This document shows, in pieces, positions 56,040 to 64,000 of a DNA stretch of 64,000 nt. Under the pieces are notes generated by a model, which made no database searches, was not told the DNA's origin, and saw nothing but the letters and a program-made list of their open reading frames with translations. The stretch covers positions 372,001-436,000 of the forward strand of contig JBQTIY010000007.1 in NCBI GenBank assembly GCA_052387675.1, given 5' to 3'. The stretch is from JBQTIY01 sp052387675. GTDB taxonomy: Bacteria > Planctomycetota > B15-G4. Numbering within the stretch: the stretch's first letter is position 1; the number at the start of each line of letters is the position of its first letter. The translations under genes were made by a program, and so were the position numbers.

Positions 56040-56521
56040 GTGCTGCGGCCGAGCCGGGCGCCGACGCGCCGACGGGCCCCGCGAGCGGCCCAACAAGCGC
56101 CCCAACAACGGGCCCTTGGTATCGGGCGGGTCTGCGCTTTGAGTGCACCGCCTGCGGCAAGTGCTGCCTGAACCACGGCGATGGCTACGAGTACGTCTTC
56201 TCCACGCGGCGCGAGCGGGCCGCCATCGCAGCGTCGTTGGACCTGAATCTGGCGCAATTCGAGACGCGCTTCACCGAGCGCGTGGGCGGCGACCTCTCCT
56301 TCAAGAGCCGGGACGGCGGCTGCATCTTCCTGGAGGGCGGCCGCTGCTCGATCTACGCGCTGCGCCCCAGCCAATGCCGCACTTTCCCCTTCTGGCCAGA
56401 GCTGCTGCGCAGCGAGGCCGTCTGGAACAAGGACGTGGCCGCCTTTTGTCCGGGCGTGGGGCAGGGCCCGGTCCACAACCTGGCCGCCATCCAGGAAACC
56501 GCCCGCCAGGCGCGCCCCTGA
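56036..56521 (+). CDS. YkgJ-family cysteine cluster protein
   Basis: 161 residues. The CxxCGKCC signature (FECTACGKCCLNHGD), GGCIFLEGGRCSIYALRPSQCRTFPFW and a later CPGVGQG carry eight or nine cysteines that may bind zinc or an iron-sulfur cluster. The first 25 residues are alanine- and proline-rich. Function of the family is unknown. The ATG overlaps the dehydrogenase stop. Confidence 0.9.
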   Translation: MSAAAEPGADAPTGPASGPTSAPTTGPWYRAGLRFECTACGKCCLNHGDGYEYVFSTRRERAAIAASLDLNLAQFETRFTERVGGDLSFKSRDGGCIFLEGGRCSIYALRPSQCRTFPFWPELLRSEAVWNKDVAAFCPGVGQGPVHNLAAIQETARQARP

Positions 56522-56576
56522 TTCCAACTGGCCCCTTTCGCGGCGCCCTCGCTTCGCGGAAACTCTCGCGACCCCA

Positions 56577-57398
56577 ATGAGCAACACGACCCGTTCCCTC
56601 AGCGCCGCCGACCTCTCGGCCCTCTCGCCTACGCCCGCTGAAACGCTGGCGCTCGCGGAGGCCGCCTTCCGCGGCGCCGGCCTTGGCCAGCCGGCCCCTG
56701 CCAACCCGCTGACCGGCCCGGCGCCGAAGCTGGCGGTGGATCGGGCCGCCTTCGTCACGCTGCGCGACGCAGCCAGCGTGGCCGCCACCGCCAAGCTGCT
56801 CGCCGATCCAGGCGCCGAGGTCATCACCATGCTCGGCTGCGGGCCGCGCAGCCGCGCGATCGTGCCTGCGCTGCTGGCCGCCTTCCCGCGGCTCGAGCGC
56901 ATGCTCTGCTTCGATCCGAACATCGAGCTGCAGGCGCAGTTCGCGGACGAGATCATGACCACCTACGACCTGGCCTCGATCGTGCCCCCTGAACCGCACG
57001 AGGCCGCTGAGGGCGCGCACATCCTGGTGAGCTGCCTACCAGCGGCGGGTCAGCCCGCACCGATGGTGGAGTTTGACTGGCTGCAAGCGGGCACGCTGTG
57101 CATCGCGCTCGACCTCGACGCAACGCTCATGCCCTCCGTCTTCAGCGGCGCGCAGCGGCTCTTCGCCGACTCGCTGGCGCTCTGGCAGGAGTGCACGGCG
57201 GCCGGGCATTTCGCCGGCATCGCTGCGCCCAAGGAAGAACTCACCGCCGTGGCGGCCGGGCGTGCGCCGGGCCGCGGCGCGGGCGCGCCCATCCTGCTTT
57301 CGGTCAATCTCGGCCACCCGGCCCTGGAAGCCGCGCTGGCCGGCGAGCTGCTCAAGCGCGCTGAGGCCAGAAACCTCGGCCGGATGCTGACCGCCTGA
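56577..57398 (+). CDS. Ornithine cyclodeaminase/mu-crystallin-like protein
   Basis: 273 residues, shorter than the usual 310-330. The dinucleotide-binding GCGPRSRAIVPALLA near residue 85 and the later VEFDWLQAGTLCIALDLDA match the family, which contains cyclodeaminases and imine reductases. The N-terminal substrate-binding part is reduced, and the lysine and arginine of true cyclodeaminases are hard to place. It ends two bases before the next glycosyltransferase gene. Confidence 0.75.
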   Translation: MSNTTRSLSAADLSALSPTPAETLALAEAAFRGAGLGQPAPANPLTGPAPKLAVDRAAFVTLRDAASVAATAKLLADPGAEVITMLGCGPRSRAIVPALLAAFPRLERMLCFDPNIELQAQFADEIMTTYDLASIVPPEPHEAAEGAHILVSCLPAAGQPAPMVEFDWLQAGTLCIALDLDATLMPSVFSGAQRLFADSLALWQECTAAGHFAGIAAPKEELTAVAAGRAPGRGAGAPILLSVNLGHPALEAALAGELLKRAEARNLGRMLTA

Positions 57399-57399
57399 G

Positions 57400-58140
57400 A
57401 TGAGTGAGCCCGCGCCAAGCAGCACGCACGGGCTGGCGCTCGTCACCGTGCCCACGCTCAATGAGCTGAAGAACCTGCACGTTTTCATGCAGGGCATCCT
57501 CGACCTGCACGACGAGAACCTGCATGTCCTGGTCGCCGACGACGACAGTCTCGACGGCACCTGGCGCACCTACGGCACCAAGTACGCAGCCGACAGCAAG
57601 CGCTGTCATCTGCTGCGCCGGCCGGGGCACGACAAGGGCCGCGGCTTCGCTCTGCGCGATGCCTGGAAGTGGGCGCTCGAACATCAGCCGCGCTACGACT
57701 ACGTCATCGAGATGGCCGGCAACCGCACGGACGACCCGGCCTTCCTGCCGCAGATTCTCGCGCGGCTGGCTGCCGGCGCCGACGTTGTCGTCTGCGAGCG
57801 CAGCGCCGCGCCCGGCGGTGCAGCCAGCACGCCGCGCAAGAGCTGGGGCCTGGGGCGCACGCTCGTCGGCGCGCCCGTGACGGACTACGAGAGCGGCTAC
57901 CGCGGCTTCTCGCGCCGCGCGCTCGAACTCATCAAGCCAGCCACGCTGCGCAGCGGCGACCACTGCATCAAGGCCGAGGTCATGGCGCGCGTCGGCCGGC
58001 TGCGCGGCAAGCACAGCCTCAAGATCGAAACGATTCCGGTGCCCTTCAATCCGCCCGACGCCACGCATGTGCAGGGCGGCAACGCGGGCCTCGGCACGCA
58101 GCTCGGTCTCTTTTTGCGGCGCCTAACCGGAAGCGTGTGA
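57400..58140 (+). CDS. Family 2 glycosyltransferase-like protein lacking the DxD motif
   Basis: 246 residues with the GT2 fold: ALVTVPTLNELKNL, VADDDSLDGT, RPGHDKGRGFALRDAW and DYESGYRGFSRRAL, as in dolichol-phosphate mannosyltransferases. Where those have MDADLSHDP, this one reads EMAGNRTDDP, so the metal-binding DxD is gone. No membrane helices. It may be a metal-independent variant or an inactive relative. Its last 14 bases are repeated just after the stop. Confidence 0.8.
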   Translation: MSEPAPSSTHGLALVTVPTLNELKNLHVFMQGILDLHDENLHVLVADDDSLDGTWRTYGTKYAADSKRCHLLRRPGHDKGRGFALRDAWKWALEHQPRYDYVIEMAGNRTDDPAFLPQILARLAAGADVVVCERSAAPGGAASTPRKSWGLGRTLVGAPVTDYESGYRGFSRRALELIKPATLRSGDHCIKAEVMARVGRLRGKHSLKIETIPVPFNPPDATHVQGGNAGLGTQLGLFLRRLTGSV

Positions 58141-58153
58141 CCGGCAGCGTCTG
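58126..58153. repeat. Tandem near-duplication at the gene end
   Basis: ACCGGAAGCGTGTG is followed directly by ACCGGCAGCGTCTG. The second copy lies just beyond the stop codon of the glycosyltransferase-like gene. Confidence 0.65.
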
Positions 58154-58218
58154 AGGACGGAAGGCACGCAGCGGGGGTGCCGCGTATCAGGCGTGTGTCG
58201 TGATCGCCTCGTGCGGCA

Positions 58219-59205
58219 TCAGGATCGTGTCATGCGCGCGAGGTCGGCCTCGGCGGCGATGCGTCCGAAGGCCTGCCAGCTCGGCGAACGCGCCACTTCT
58301 TCCAGCAGTTCGCGCGCGCGACGCACATCGCCGCGGCAATAGAACCAGTTGGCGATGCCGTAGCCGATCGTGGCGAAGTCCACGCTGAGCTGACCGGCCC
58401 CGCGCGCCGAGCGCAGCAGGAGTTCCGGGTCGTGCTCGCCTTTAAAGAGCAGCGCCAGCAGGTGGTAGCTCTTGTACTCCACGATGTCCATCGCTGGATG
58501 CACGTTGCCGAGCGCCTCGCGGGCCACATCATCGCGGCCCAGGCGGCCAGCGCTCATCGCGATCCAGTAAGCGGCCATGGCGCGTCCGTCGTCGTTGCGC
58601 ACGGTGCTGCGGCATTTCAAAAAGCCTTCGAGGGCCTGTTCGAAATCGCCGTTCAGGTAATGCGCCAGCGCGAGGTGGTACCAAACATTCTCATGCAAGG
58701 TGTCGAGGTCGATGCCGCGGGCGTTGGGCTTGAGCGCACGCTCGAACTCATCGGGCTGGCCCTCGATGAGCTTGGCTGCGCGCTCAAGATCGGAGACCGC
58801 CTCGTCAAAGCGACGCAGCGTGATCCAGCGGTGGCCGCGGAAGCGCCAGGGCCGCGGGTCGCCCGGGTGCAGCTTGGCCGCATGCGCGAAGGCCTCGATC
58901 GCGTCGCGATAGAGGCCCAGGCCGCTCAGATTGCGGCCGTAATCGAGGAGCGTTTCGAGCCGGCCCGGCTCGGCCTCGAAAGCGGCGCGGAGTTCGATGA
59001 GCCGCTCGGTGTAGAGCCGGCGATCTTCCTCTGTGACCACGGGCGCGTAGAGCGCTTCGCCGGTGAGCGAGTAGGCCTGTACACCCGGCAGGCCGGCCTC
59101 GTCCGTGCTCTGCACGCCCAGGCAGCCGGCCAACTGCGCGCCACCGAGCGCCAACAGCAGCAGGGAGCTCAGCGAGCCGAGGTGCTTCCGCGTCGAGCGC
59201 TTCAT
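58219..59205 (-). CDS. TPR-repeat lipoprotein
   Basis: 328 residues. A lipoprotein signal ends in LAGC (about residue 28), then TPR-like helices: LLDYGRNLSGLGLYRDAIEAFAHAAKL, given here as landmark near residue 90, RRFDEAVSDLERAAKLIE and YHLALAHYLNGDFEQALEGF. TPRs bind other proteins, so it may be an envelope scaffold. The ATG overlaps the mtnP stop. Confidence 0.82.
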   Translation of the reverse strand: MKRSTRKHLGSLSSLLLLALGGAQLAGCLGVQSTDEAGLPGVQAYSLTGEALYAPVVTEEDRRLYTERLIELRAAFEAEPGRLETLLDYGRNLSGLGLYRDAIEAFAHAAKLHPGDPRPWRFRGHRWITLRRFDEAVSDLERAAKLIEGQPDEFERALKPNARGIDLDTLHENVWYHLALAHYLNGDFEQALEGFLKCRSTVRNDDGRAMAAYWIAMSAGRLGRDDVAREALGNVHPAMDIVEYKSYHLLALLFKGEHDPELLLRSARGAGQLSVDFATIGYGIANWFYCRGDVRRARELLEEVARSPSWQAFGRIAAEADLARMTRS

Positions 59206-60062
59206 ACTCCCTCGATGATCCCGCGCAGGCGCGCCACGGTGGCGGCCGGGCGCAGCTCGGGCGCTGTGATGACCGCGAACTGCGCGGCCTTGGTGACGGC
59301 TTCGTCGGGCGGCGCGGCCGCGAAAGCCGGCAGCACACGCCGAATGAGTTCTTGGGCCGCCCCGGCATTGGCCTTCAAGTTCTCGATGACCATTTGAATG
59401 TCCACATCGGCATGGCCCTCGTACCAGCAGTCGTAATCGGTGACCAAGCAGACCAGCGCGTACTCCAGGCCGGCCTCGCGCGCGAGCTTGGATTCCGGCA
59501 GCGCCGACATATTGATGAGCTTGGCGCCCCAGCTCCGGTACAGCTCGCTCTCCGCGCGCGTGCTGAAGAGCGGGCCCTCCATACAGACGAGCGTGCCCCC
59601 GAGGTGCGAGGTGACGTCCATGCCCTGCAAGCAGTCGTAGAGGATTTCGGAGAGTCCTTCGGAGAAGGGCTCGGCAAAGGCCACGTGCCCCACGATGCCG
59701 TCGCCAAAAAAGGTGTCGGGCCGGTGCCGCGTGCGATCAATGAGCTGATCGGGCAGCACCAGGTCGCGCGGCGCGTACTCCTCGCAGAGGCTGCCCACCG
59801 CGCTGAAGGAGAGGATGCGCCGCACGCCCAGCGACTTGAGCGCGGCAATGTTGGCGCGCGAAGGCACTTCCGTGGGCAGCAACCGGTGACCCTTGCCATG
59901 TCGCGGCAAGAAGGCCAGCGGGACGCCGCCGAGCGTGGCCAGCGTGATCTCATCCGAAGGCAGGCCGAAGGGCGTCTCGGGCCGCACGCGGCTCACGCCC
60001 TCAAGCCCCTCCATCTCATAGAGTCCGCTGCCGCCGATGATGCCGATGCGCGAGGGGTTCAT
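59202..60062 (-). CDS. mtnP: S-methyl-5'-thioadenosine phosphorylase
   Basis: 286 residues. IGIIGGSGLY, RHGKGHRLLPTEV, EGPLFSTRAESELYRSWGA, NMSALPESKLAREAG and TDYDCWYEGH match MTA phosphorylase, including the aspartate that picks the adenine base. It splits methylthioadenosine from polyamine synthesis into adenine and methylthioribose phosphate. The promoter TTGCCA-17-CATGAT ends six bases before the ATG. The link to the deoxyhypusine-synthase-like gene (polyamine use) is only thematic. Confidence 0.95.
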   Translation of the reverse strand: MNPSRIGIIGGSGLYEMEGLEGVSRVRPETPFGLPSDEITLATLGGVPLAFLPRHGKGHRLLPTEVPSRANIAALKSLGVRRILSFSAVGSLCEEYAPRDLVLPDQLIDRTRHRPDTFFGDGIVGHVAFAEPFSEGLSEILYDCLQGMDVTSHLGGTLVCMEGPLFSTRAESELYRSWGAKLINMSALPESKLAREAGLEYALVCLVTDYDCWYEGHADVDIQMVIENLKANAGAAQELIRRVLPAFAAAPPDEAVTKAAQFAVITAPELRPAATVARLRGIIEGV

Positions 60063-60068
60063 GCGGAC

Positions 60069-60097
60069 ATCATGCCGAGGTCCCGGCGTACTGGCAA
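60069..60097 (-). promoter_or_regulatory. Promoter of mtnP
   Basis: On the minus strand TTGCCA (60092-60097), a 17-base spacer and CATGAT (60069-60074), six bases before the ATG: a leaderless arrangement. Confidence 0.5.
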
Positions 60098-60144
60098 CGC
60101 GGCATCCGCGACGCGACTCTCGCTCGTCGTGGACCCGGCGCAGC

Positions 60145-61302
60145 TCAGCGCGGTGCGCGCGAGAGTTTGCCCAGCACGCAGGCGCGCCGGGCGCCGGTTA
60201 CGGAGGGCACATTGCCGGGCAGGCCGCGCAGGCTCGCGTCGCCGATGAGCGCAAAGGCCAGCGCCTCGCGCGCCAGCACGGGCACACCCAGGGCGGCAGC
60301 GCTGTCCTGCACCGAAATCCCCGGCAGGCGCGCGGCAAGCCCGGCCATGAGACAGGCATTGCATGCGCCGCCGCCCGAGACGATGAGCTGCTGCGGCCGC
60401 TCCGGCACGAAGCGCTCCAGTGCGAGGGCCACGCTCTCCACGGTGTAGGCCGCGAGCGTGGCGCAGAGGTCCTCGAGTGAGAGGGCGTCGAGCGCGGCCG
60501 CGTGATTCGCCAGCCACTGTGCACCGTAGCGCTCACGGCCGGTGGAGCGCGGCGGAGGCTGCTTGAGGAAGTCGTCCTCGGCCAGCCACTGTGCAAGCTG
60601 CTGGGCGTGCACGCGGCCGGCGCGCCCCAGGCGGCCGTCCTCGTCGAAGGTGCGCGCGCCGCGCGTGGCCCGTGCGAGCGCCCCGTCGAGCAGCATGTTG
60701 GCGGGCCCTGTGTCGAAGGCCAAGGGGTCGCCGGCCTGCGGCACGATTGTGAGATTGCCGATGCCGCCGAGATTCAGGGCCGCCACCGGTCCGCCGGCCG
60801 CCAGAGCGCGCGGACGCAGCAGCAGCGCGTCGGCGAAGGGCACGAGCGGCGCGCCGTGCCCGCCGGCAGCGCGGTCCGCCGCACGCAGATCGGAGAGCAC
60901 ATCGCAGCCCGAGACGGCGGCGATCACGTCGCCGTCACCGAGCGTCAGCGTGGCGCCCTCGCCTTGCGGCCCGGGTGGCAGATGCACAACGGTGAGCCCA
61001 GGGCTGGAAACCACCCCGATGTCGGCAGGCTGCAGCCCGGCCTGCAGCAGGGCCGTGCGCGCCGCGGCGCCCAAGCGCCGGCCGAGTTCCACATGCATGA
61101 GCGCCAGTTCGCTCGGCGAGGCGGCCGGCAAGCTCAGGACGCGCGCACGAAACTCCGGCTCGAAATCCGCGTGGTAATGCACGAGGACCGTGGCCCGCGC
61201 CGGATCACCCGGCGGCACCTGCGCCACGACGGCATCGATGCCGTCGCCGGAGGTGCCCGACATCAACCCAACAAAGTGGCCGATGAGACGGCGCGCGCTC
61301 AG
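60145..61302 (-). CDS. anmK: Anhydro-N-acetylmuramic acid kinase
   Basis: About 385 residues. GLMSGTSGDGIDAVV (P-loop-like), FADALLL, LNLGGIGNLT and FDTGPANMLLDG identify AnmK, which phosphorylates anhydro-MurNAc for peptidoglycan recycling. The first ordinary start codon in frame is a TTG at 61266, but that would remove the first beta-strand (RLIGHFVG) found in homologues. A CTG at 61302 restores it and makes a CTGA overlap with the LysM stop, like the ATGA and GTGA joints elsewhere, so CTG is proposed as the start. The gene is certain, the start less so. Confidence 0.88.
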   Translation of the reverse strand: MSARRLIGHFVGLMSGTSGDGIDAVVAQVPPGDPARATVLVHYHADFEPEFRARVLSLPAASPSELALMHVELGRRLGAAARTALLQAGLQPADIGVVSSPGLTVVHLPPGPQGEGATLTLGDGDVIAAVSGCDVLSDLRAADRAAGGHGAPLVPFADALLLRPRALAAGGPVAALNLGGIGNLTIVPQAGDPLAFDTGPANMLLDGALARATRGARTFDEDGRLGRAGRVHAQQLAQWLAEDDFLKQPPPRSTGRERYGAQWLANHAAALDALSLEDLCATLAAYTVESVALALERFVPERPQQLIVSGGGACNACLMAGLAARLPGISVQDSAAALGVPVLAREALAFALIGDASLRGLPGNVPSVTGARRACVLGKLSRAPR

Positions 61303-62204
61303 CTCTTCGGAAGCTTGAGCGTCGTGCCCACGTACACCTTGGCCGGATCCTTGATGCGATCGCGGTTGAGGTCGTAGATCTCCTGCCAGCGCTTCGCGCT
61401 GCCGAGCTGCTTGCTCGCGATCGTGGAGAGCGTGTCGCCGGACTTGACGTCGTAGAGGCGCTCGCCCGTGGCCGAGGTCTTCACGGCCGGCGTCGCAGTC
61501 GTGGCAGCCGCAGGGCTCGTGGCAGAATCACCGCGCGCAGGCAGCACGATCTCGGCACCCAGCTTGAGATTCTTGGGGTCGAGCTTGGGATTGGCGGCCA
61601 GGATCGCGTCGACGTGCTCCTGGATGTTGCCGCCGGTGTAATGGCGCGCCGCGATCTTCCAGATCGAGTCGCCCTTGACGATCTTGTGCGTGCCGGCGGA
61701 GGACTTCGGCGCCGCCGCGACGTCACTCGCGAGGCCGAGCGTGCTCGGCGGCAGCGGGCCGACGAAGAGTTCGCTGCTGGGCAGCGTGGAGTTGGCCAAC
61801 GGCGCGCCGCCGACGGCGCCCGGCGACTTGAGCGGCACCTCGGTGCCGACGGCCGGCTTCATGCCAGCAGCCGGAGACTTGGCAGGCCAACGGTCGCCCT
61901 GCTCCTTGTCGGCCATCTTCTTCCACGCGTCCAGCTCGCTGATGGGGCTCACCGGAGTCTGCGCGTCTTGCGCGAGCGGCGCGCCCAATGCGCCAGGCTC
62001 ACCAGGAGCAGTCGGCGACATGAGTCGGCCGGGCGTGCCATCGAGAGCGGTGAGACTCGTCCCCGCGCCGCCATCGGCCGCGGACGACGTCACCACTCCC
62101 GGCTCATCACCGGAGGCACCCCAGATCGCGATCCCGAGGATCGCCACAATGACCACCACAATTCCGAGCACCAGGACGCGCTCGACCGAACCCATGCCGT
62201 TCAC
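61299..62204 (-). CDS. Membrane-anchored protein with two LysM domains
   Basis: 301 residues: an N-terminal membrane helix (VLVLGIVVVIVAILGIAIWG), a long proline- and alanine-rich linker and two LysM domains at about 170-225 (IVKGDSIWKIAARHY) and 248-301 (VKSGDTLSTIASKQL). LysM binds peptidoglycan, so it probably tethers the inner membrane to the wall. GTG start eight bases after GGGAGG. It is joined to anmK, another cell-wall gene. Confidence 0.87.
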   Translation of the reverse strand: MNGMGSVERVLVLGIVVVIVAILGIAIWGASGDEPGVVTSSAADGGAGTSLTALDGTPGRLMSPTAPGEPGALGAPLAQDAQTPVSPISELDAWKKMADKEQGDRWPAKSPAAGMKPAVGTEVPLKSPGAVGGAPLANSTLPSSELFVGPLPPSTLGLASDVAAAPKSSAGTHKIVKGDSIWKIAARHYTGGNIQEHVDAILAANPKLDPKNLKLGAEIVLPARGDSATSPAAATTATPAVKTSATGERLYDVKSGDTLSTIASKQLGSAKRWQEIYDLNRDRIKDPAKVYVGTTLKLPKS

Positions 62205-62366
62205 GAAAGAAACCTCCCGCAGCCGCCAAGCTGCTTAGTGCAAGGCACGAATCCTAGGATCGCGAATTCACGCTTTCAATCTTCACGATCGCGCGAAGTC
62301 CGAAGAATTTTCGGAGAGTCCGTGCGCGGGGAGGCGCGCTCGCGCGCCGCGCCGTCGCGACGCCGC

Positions 62367-63065
62367 TCAGCTTTCGCGCAACAGAAGCCGACGCAGCCGC
62401 CGCCCCAAAAGCTGCGGCCACCAGAGCCGCCGCACACCGAAGCGCGCTACGAGCCGGTCGCGTCGTTCCGGATCGAGAGTTTCCGGTGCGTAGCGCGCGC
62501 GGAACTTGAGCACGGCGTTGCGGTCGATGCGCGCGAGGAGCGGGAAGAACAAACGCCTCAGCCAACTGCGCGAGCAGTCGCCTCCCTGCCCAAGATCGAT
62601 GACCCAGGCCCGGCCCTCGCGATCGATCAGGGCGTTGAGCTTCTGGTGAGCGTCCAGATGAACGAAGCGGCGCGCGTGCAGCGCGCCCAGGGTTTGGTCC
62701 AGGCCGTCTAAGCCTTTGCGGAGAAGTTGCGGGTCCATTCCGCGTTGGATCGGCAGTCCATCCACGCATTGAATGAACAGCGCTGCATCCCCTTCGTGCC
62801 CTCGGTAACGCGGGACTCCCGGCGTGCCGTCGAGGAGTCGGTAGTGCCGGATCTCCCGGCGCATGACAAGGCGCGCCCAATAACGAATGAGGCCGGACTT
62901 GGGCTCCCAGGCCTTCAAGACAACCGGTCCTTCGGGCAGCTCGTAACGCACGACTCTGGCAGCGCCCGCGCCCTTGTCCTTCAGCACTTGAAAGGGCAGG
63001 CCCTCGACCGCTTGGCGCGTGAGCAGAGCGCCGGTGTTCCCGACGGCGGGGGCCGTGGCAGCCAT
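62367..63065 (-). CDS. Small kinase-like protein (LPS-kinase/RIO type)
   Basis: 232 residues. It has an ATP-lysine region (GPVVLKAWEPKSG), a catalytic loop FVHLDAHQKLNALID (HxDxxxxN) and a metal motif IDLGQGG, as in lipopolysaccharide or InaA-like kinases. The C-terminus is arginine-rich and may touch the membrane. It may phosphorylate LPS core, and a start of kdsB lies close by on the other strand. The start at 63065 is chosen because the longer frame crosses the divergent promoter. Confidence 0.72.
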   Translation of the reverse strand: MAATAPAVGNTGALLTRQAVEGLPFQVLKDKGAGAARVVRYELPEGPVVLKAWEPKSGLIRYWARLVMRREIRHYRLLDGTPGVPRYRGHEGDAALFIQCVDGLPIQRGMDPQLLRKGLDGLDQTLGALHARRFVHLDAHQKLNALIDREGRAWVIDLGQGGDCSRSWLRRLFFPLLARIDRNAVLKFRARYAPETLDPERRDRLVARFGVRRLWWPQLLGRRLRRLLLRES

Positions 63066-63082
63066 GGTCGTATCAGCTTGAC

Positions 63083-63112
63083 TTGACACGCTTTGCAAAC
63101 TTCCACTAGCCT
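63083..63112 (+). promoter_or_regulatory. Promoter of the lipoprotein-kdsB operon
   Basis: TTGACA (63083-63088), an 18-base spacer and TAGCCT (63107-63112), seven bases before the proposed TTG start at 63120. Confidence 0.45.
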
Positions 63113-63119
63113 GCTGCGC

Positions 63120-63659
63120 TTGAACGGTTTCCGTCATTTGCTGGTGCTCGCGGCCCTTACGGCATGCTCGACCCCGGCGACCCACTCAGCGGCCAACAGC
63201 AGGTTGGTGGCCGATGCCCAGCGAATCGTCATTCGATTGTACGACAGCGACCAGGGAGTTCGCCTGGAACTGGCCAACGAGGACCACCCTGAGTTGCGCA
63301 GCGTCTATTCACAGCGCCGCTCGAACGCGGCCCTCAAGCTCGCGCCCGACGAGGCCCTGGCTCAGCTCCTGGCCACGCTCGACGACTTGGGTTTCCAGCG
63401 CTGGGCCAAGCCGCAGGCTGCTCCCTCCCCGACCGATCAGCGACTGGCCCCGGACGCCGCTGCCATCGAAGGCTGGATCGAAGTGCGCCTCGACGCCCAG
63501 GTCTCGAGCTTCGTCTTGCCGGCCGGCAGAGCCGACCCGGCCGCACTGGCCGCCTTCGCCGAGATGCAGGTGAGCATCGCCAACACCTACGCCGGGATCG
63601 GCGGCCTGCAGTTCATCGACAACCCCTTGGGCGCGCGCATTTTCCCGAGGGATTCGTGA
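63120..63659 (+). CDS. Small lipoprotein of unknown function
   Basis: 179 residues from a TTG start, giving a lipoprotein signal (NGFRHLLVLAALTAC). An earlier TTG at 63093 lies inside the promoter spacer. The mature part has no family I recognise: a beta strand-rich region (IVIRLYDSDQGVRLEL), a helical DEALAQLLATLDDLGF and a long C-terminal helix. It overlaps kdsB by GTGA, so it may function in the outer membrane. Confidence 0.7.
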   Translation: MNGFRHLLVLAALTACSTPATHSAANSRLVADAQRIVIRLYDSDQGVRLELANEDHPELRSVYSQRRSNAALKLAPDEALAQLLATLDDLGFQRWAKPQAAPSPTDQRLAPDAAAIEGWIEVRLDAQVSSFVLPAGRADPAALAAFAEMQVSIANTYAGIGGLQFIDNPLGARIFPRDS

Positions 63660-64000
63660 GCGGCCGGGCGCGCTGCGCCGCGGCTGTCATCCCCGCACGC
63701 CTGGCCTCGACGCGCCTGCCCGGCAAGCCGCTGCTGGATCGCACCGGCAAGCCGCTCATCCAGCATGTCTGGGAGCAGGTGCGCCAGGCGCGCCGGCTCG
63801 ATCCGGTGATCATTGCCACGGATGACGAGCGCATCGCGCGCGCGGCCCGGAGTTTCGGCGCCGACGTCGTGCTCACCGATCCGAGCCACCCCTCCGGCAG
63901 TGATCGCGTGGCCGAGGTCGCGCGCGGCCTGAAGGACGAGTTCCTGGTGAATGTGCAGGGCGATGAGCCCGAAATCGACCCCGGAGACCTGGACCGGCTC
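63656..64000 (+). CDS. kdsB: 3-Deoxy-manno-octulosonate cytidylyltransferase (3' end outside window)
   Basis: First 115 codons of KdsB, which activates Kdo as CMP-Kdo for LPS core synthesis. AAVIPARLASTRLPGKPLL, then IATDDERIARAA, SGSDRVAEVA and VNVQGDEPEI are diagnostic. GTG start overlapping the lipoprotein stop. It runs off the end of the window. Its presence implies an outer membrane with Kdo-containing LPS. Confidence 0.93.
   Translation, partial: MSGRARCAAAVIPARLASTRLPGKPLLDRTGKPLIQHVWEQVRQARRLDPVIIATDDERIARAARSFGADVVLTDPSHPSGSDRVAEVARGLKDEFLVNVQGDEPEIDPGDLDRL

Overview
This is one contiguous stretch of chromosome from a very GC-rich, Gram-negative-type bacterium, packed with genes on both strands. 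Planctomycetota is the best guess at the phylum. The clues are a 1,090-residue Hanks-type kinase with a DWG motif fused to 14 WD40 repeats; secreted beta-propeller proteins, one ending in a domain I associate from memory with planctomycetes; a deoxyhypusine-synthase-like protein; an ECF sigma factor with a FecR-like partner; and a start of kdsB, which implies Kdo-containing LPS and an outer membrane. No 16S gene is present to settle this. I saw no tRNA, rRNA, CRISPR array, insertion sequence or prophage.

Layout. 1-6.3 kb: a two-subunit transketolase with the C-terminal half upstream of the N-terminal half, an AraC-type regulator, a DUF6265-like exported protein, and a TetR / UbiB-kinase / membrane-protein operon. 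6.5-12.8 kb: HupE/UreJ-like protein, a membrane protein-lemA-tsaD operon, carA, and an orphan AAA ATPase with its own palindromic promoter. 12.7-16.9 kb: secreted protein / ECF sigma / FecR-like cassette, deoxyhypusine-synthase-like gene, PepSY-like lipoprotein. 16.9-20.2 kb: ahpC-ahpD-LysR peroxide-defence operon, a small cysteine-rich protein and a Dph6-like ATPase. 20.2-28.5 kb: cystathionine beta-synthase coupled to the WD40 kinase, an anion permease, a methyltransferase with ogt, and rraA. 28.2-35.5 kb: the compact operon rimO-pgsA-pgpA-spoIIE-like-mazG-priA. 35.6-42.6 kb: BNR/sortilin-like secreted protein, ftsK and a PilZ protein. 42.5-49.2 kb: gspK, then aroF-tpiA-secG-pyrE-yicC-gmk-rpoZ. 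49.2-58.1 kb: two glycosyltransferases, a YdeI-like protein, a seven-repeat secreted protein, an ABC-F ATPase, an aldehyde dehydrogenase with a YkgJ protein, and an ornithine-cyclodeaminase-like protein. 58.2-64 kb: TPR lipoprotein, mtnP, anmK, LysM protein, a kinase-like protein, a lipoprotein and the start of kdsB.

Two expression habits run through the window. Inside operons, 18 gene pairs join by a 4-base overlap (ATGA, GTGA, and apparently one CTGA at LysM/anmK). At the head of many transcription units a -10-like TANNNT box lies only 6-12 bases before the start codon with no Shine-Dalgarno sequence, which suggests leaderless or nearly leaderless mRNAs. Several starts were moved for these reasons.

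The least explained items are a 113-base palindromic repeat present in two identical copies 10 kb apart, each between convergent genes; the AAA ATPase with its inverted-repeat promoter; the apparent CTG start of anmK; and a glycosyltransferase that has lost its DxD motif. I did not find a clear new multi-gene defence or mobile system.
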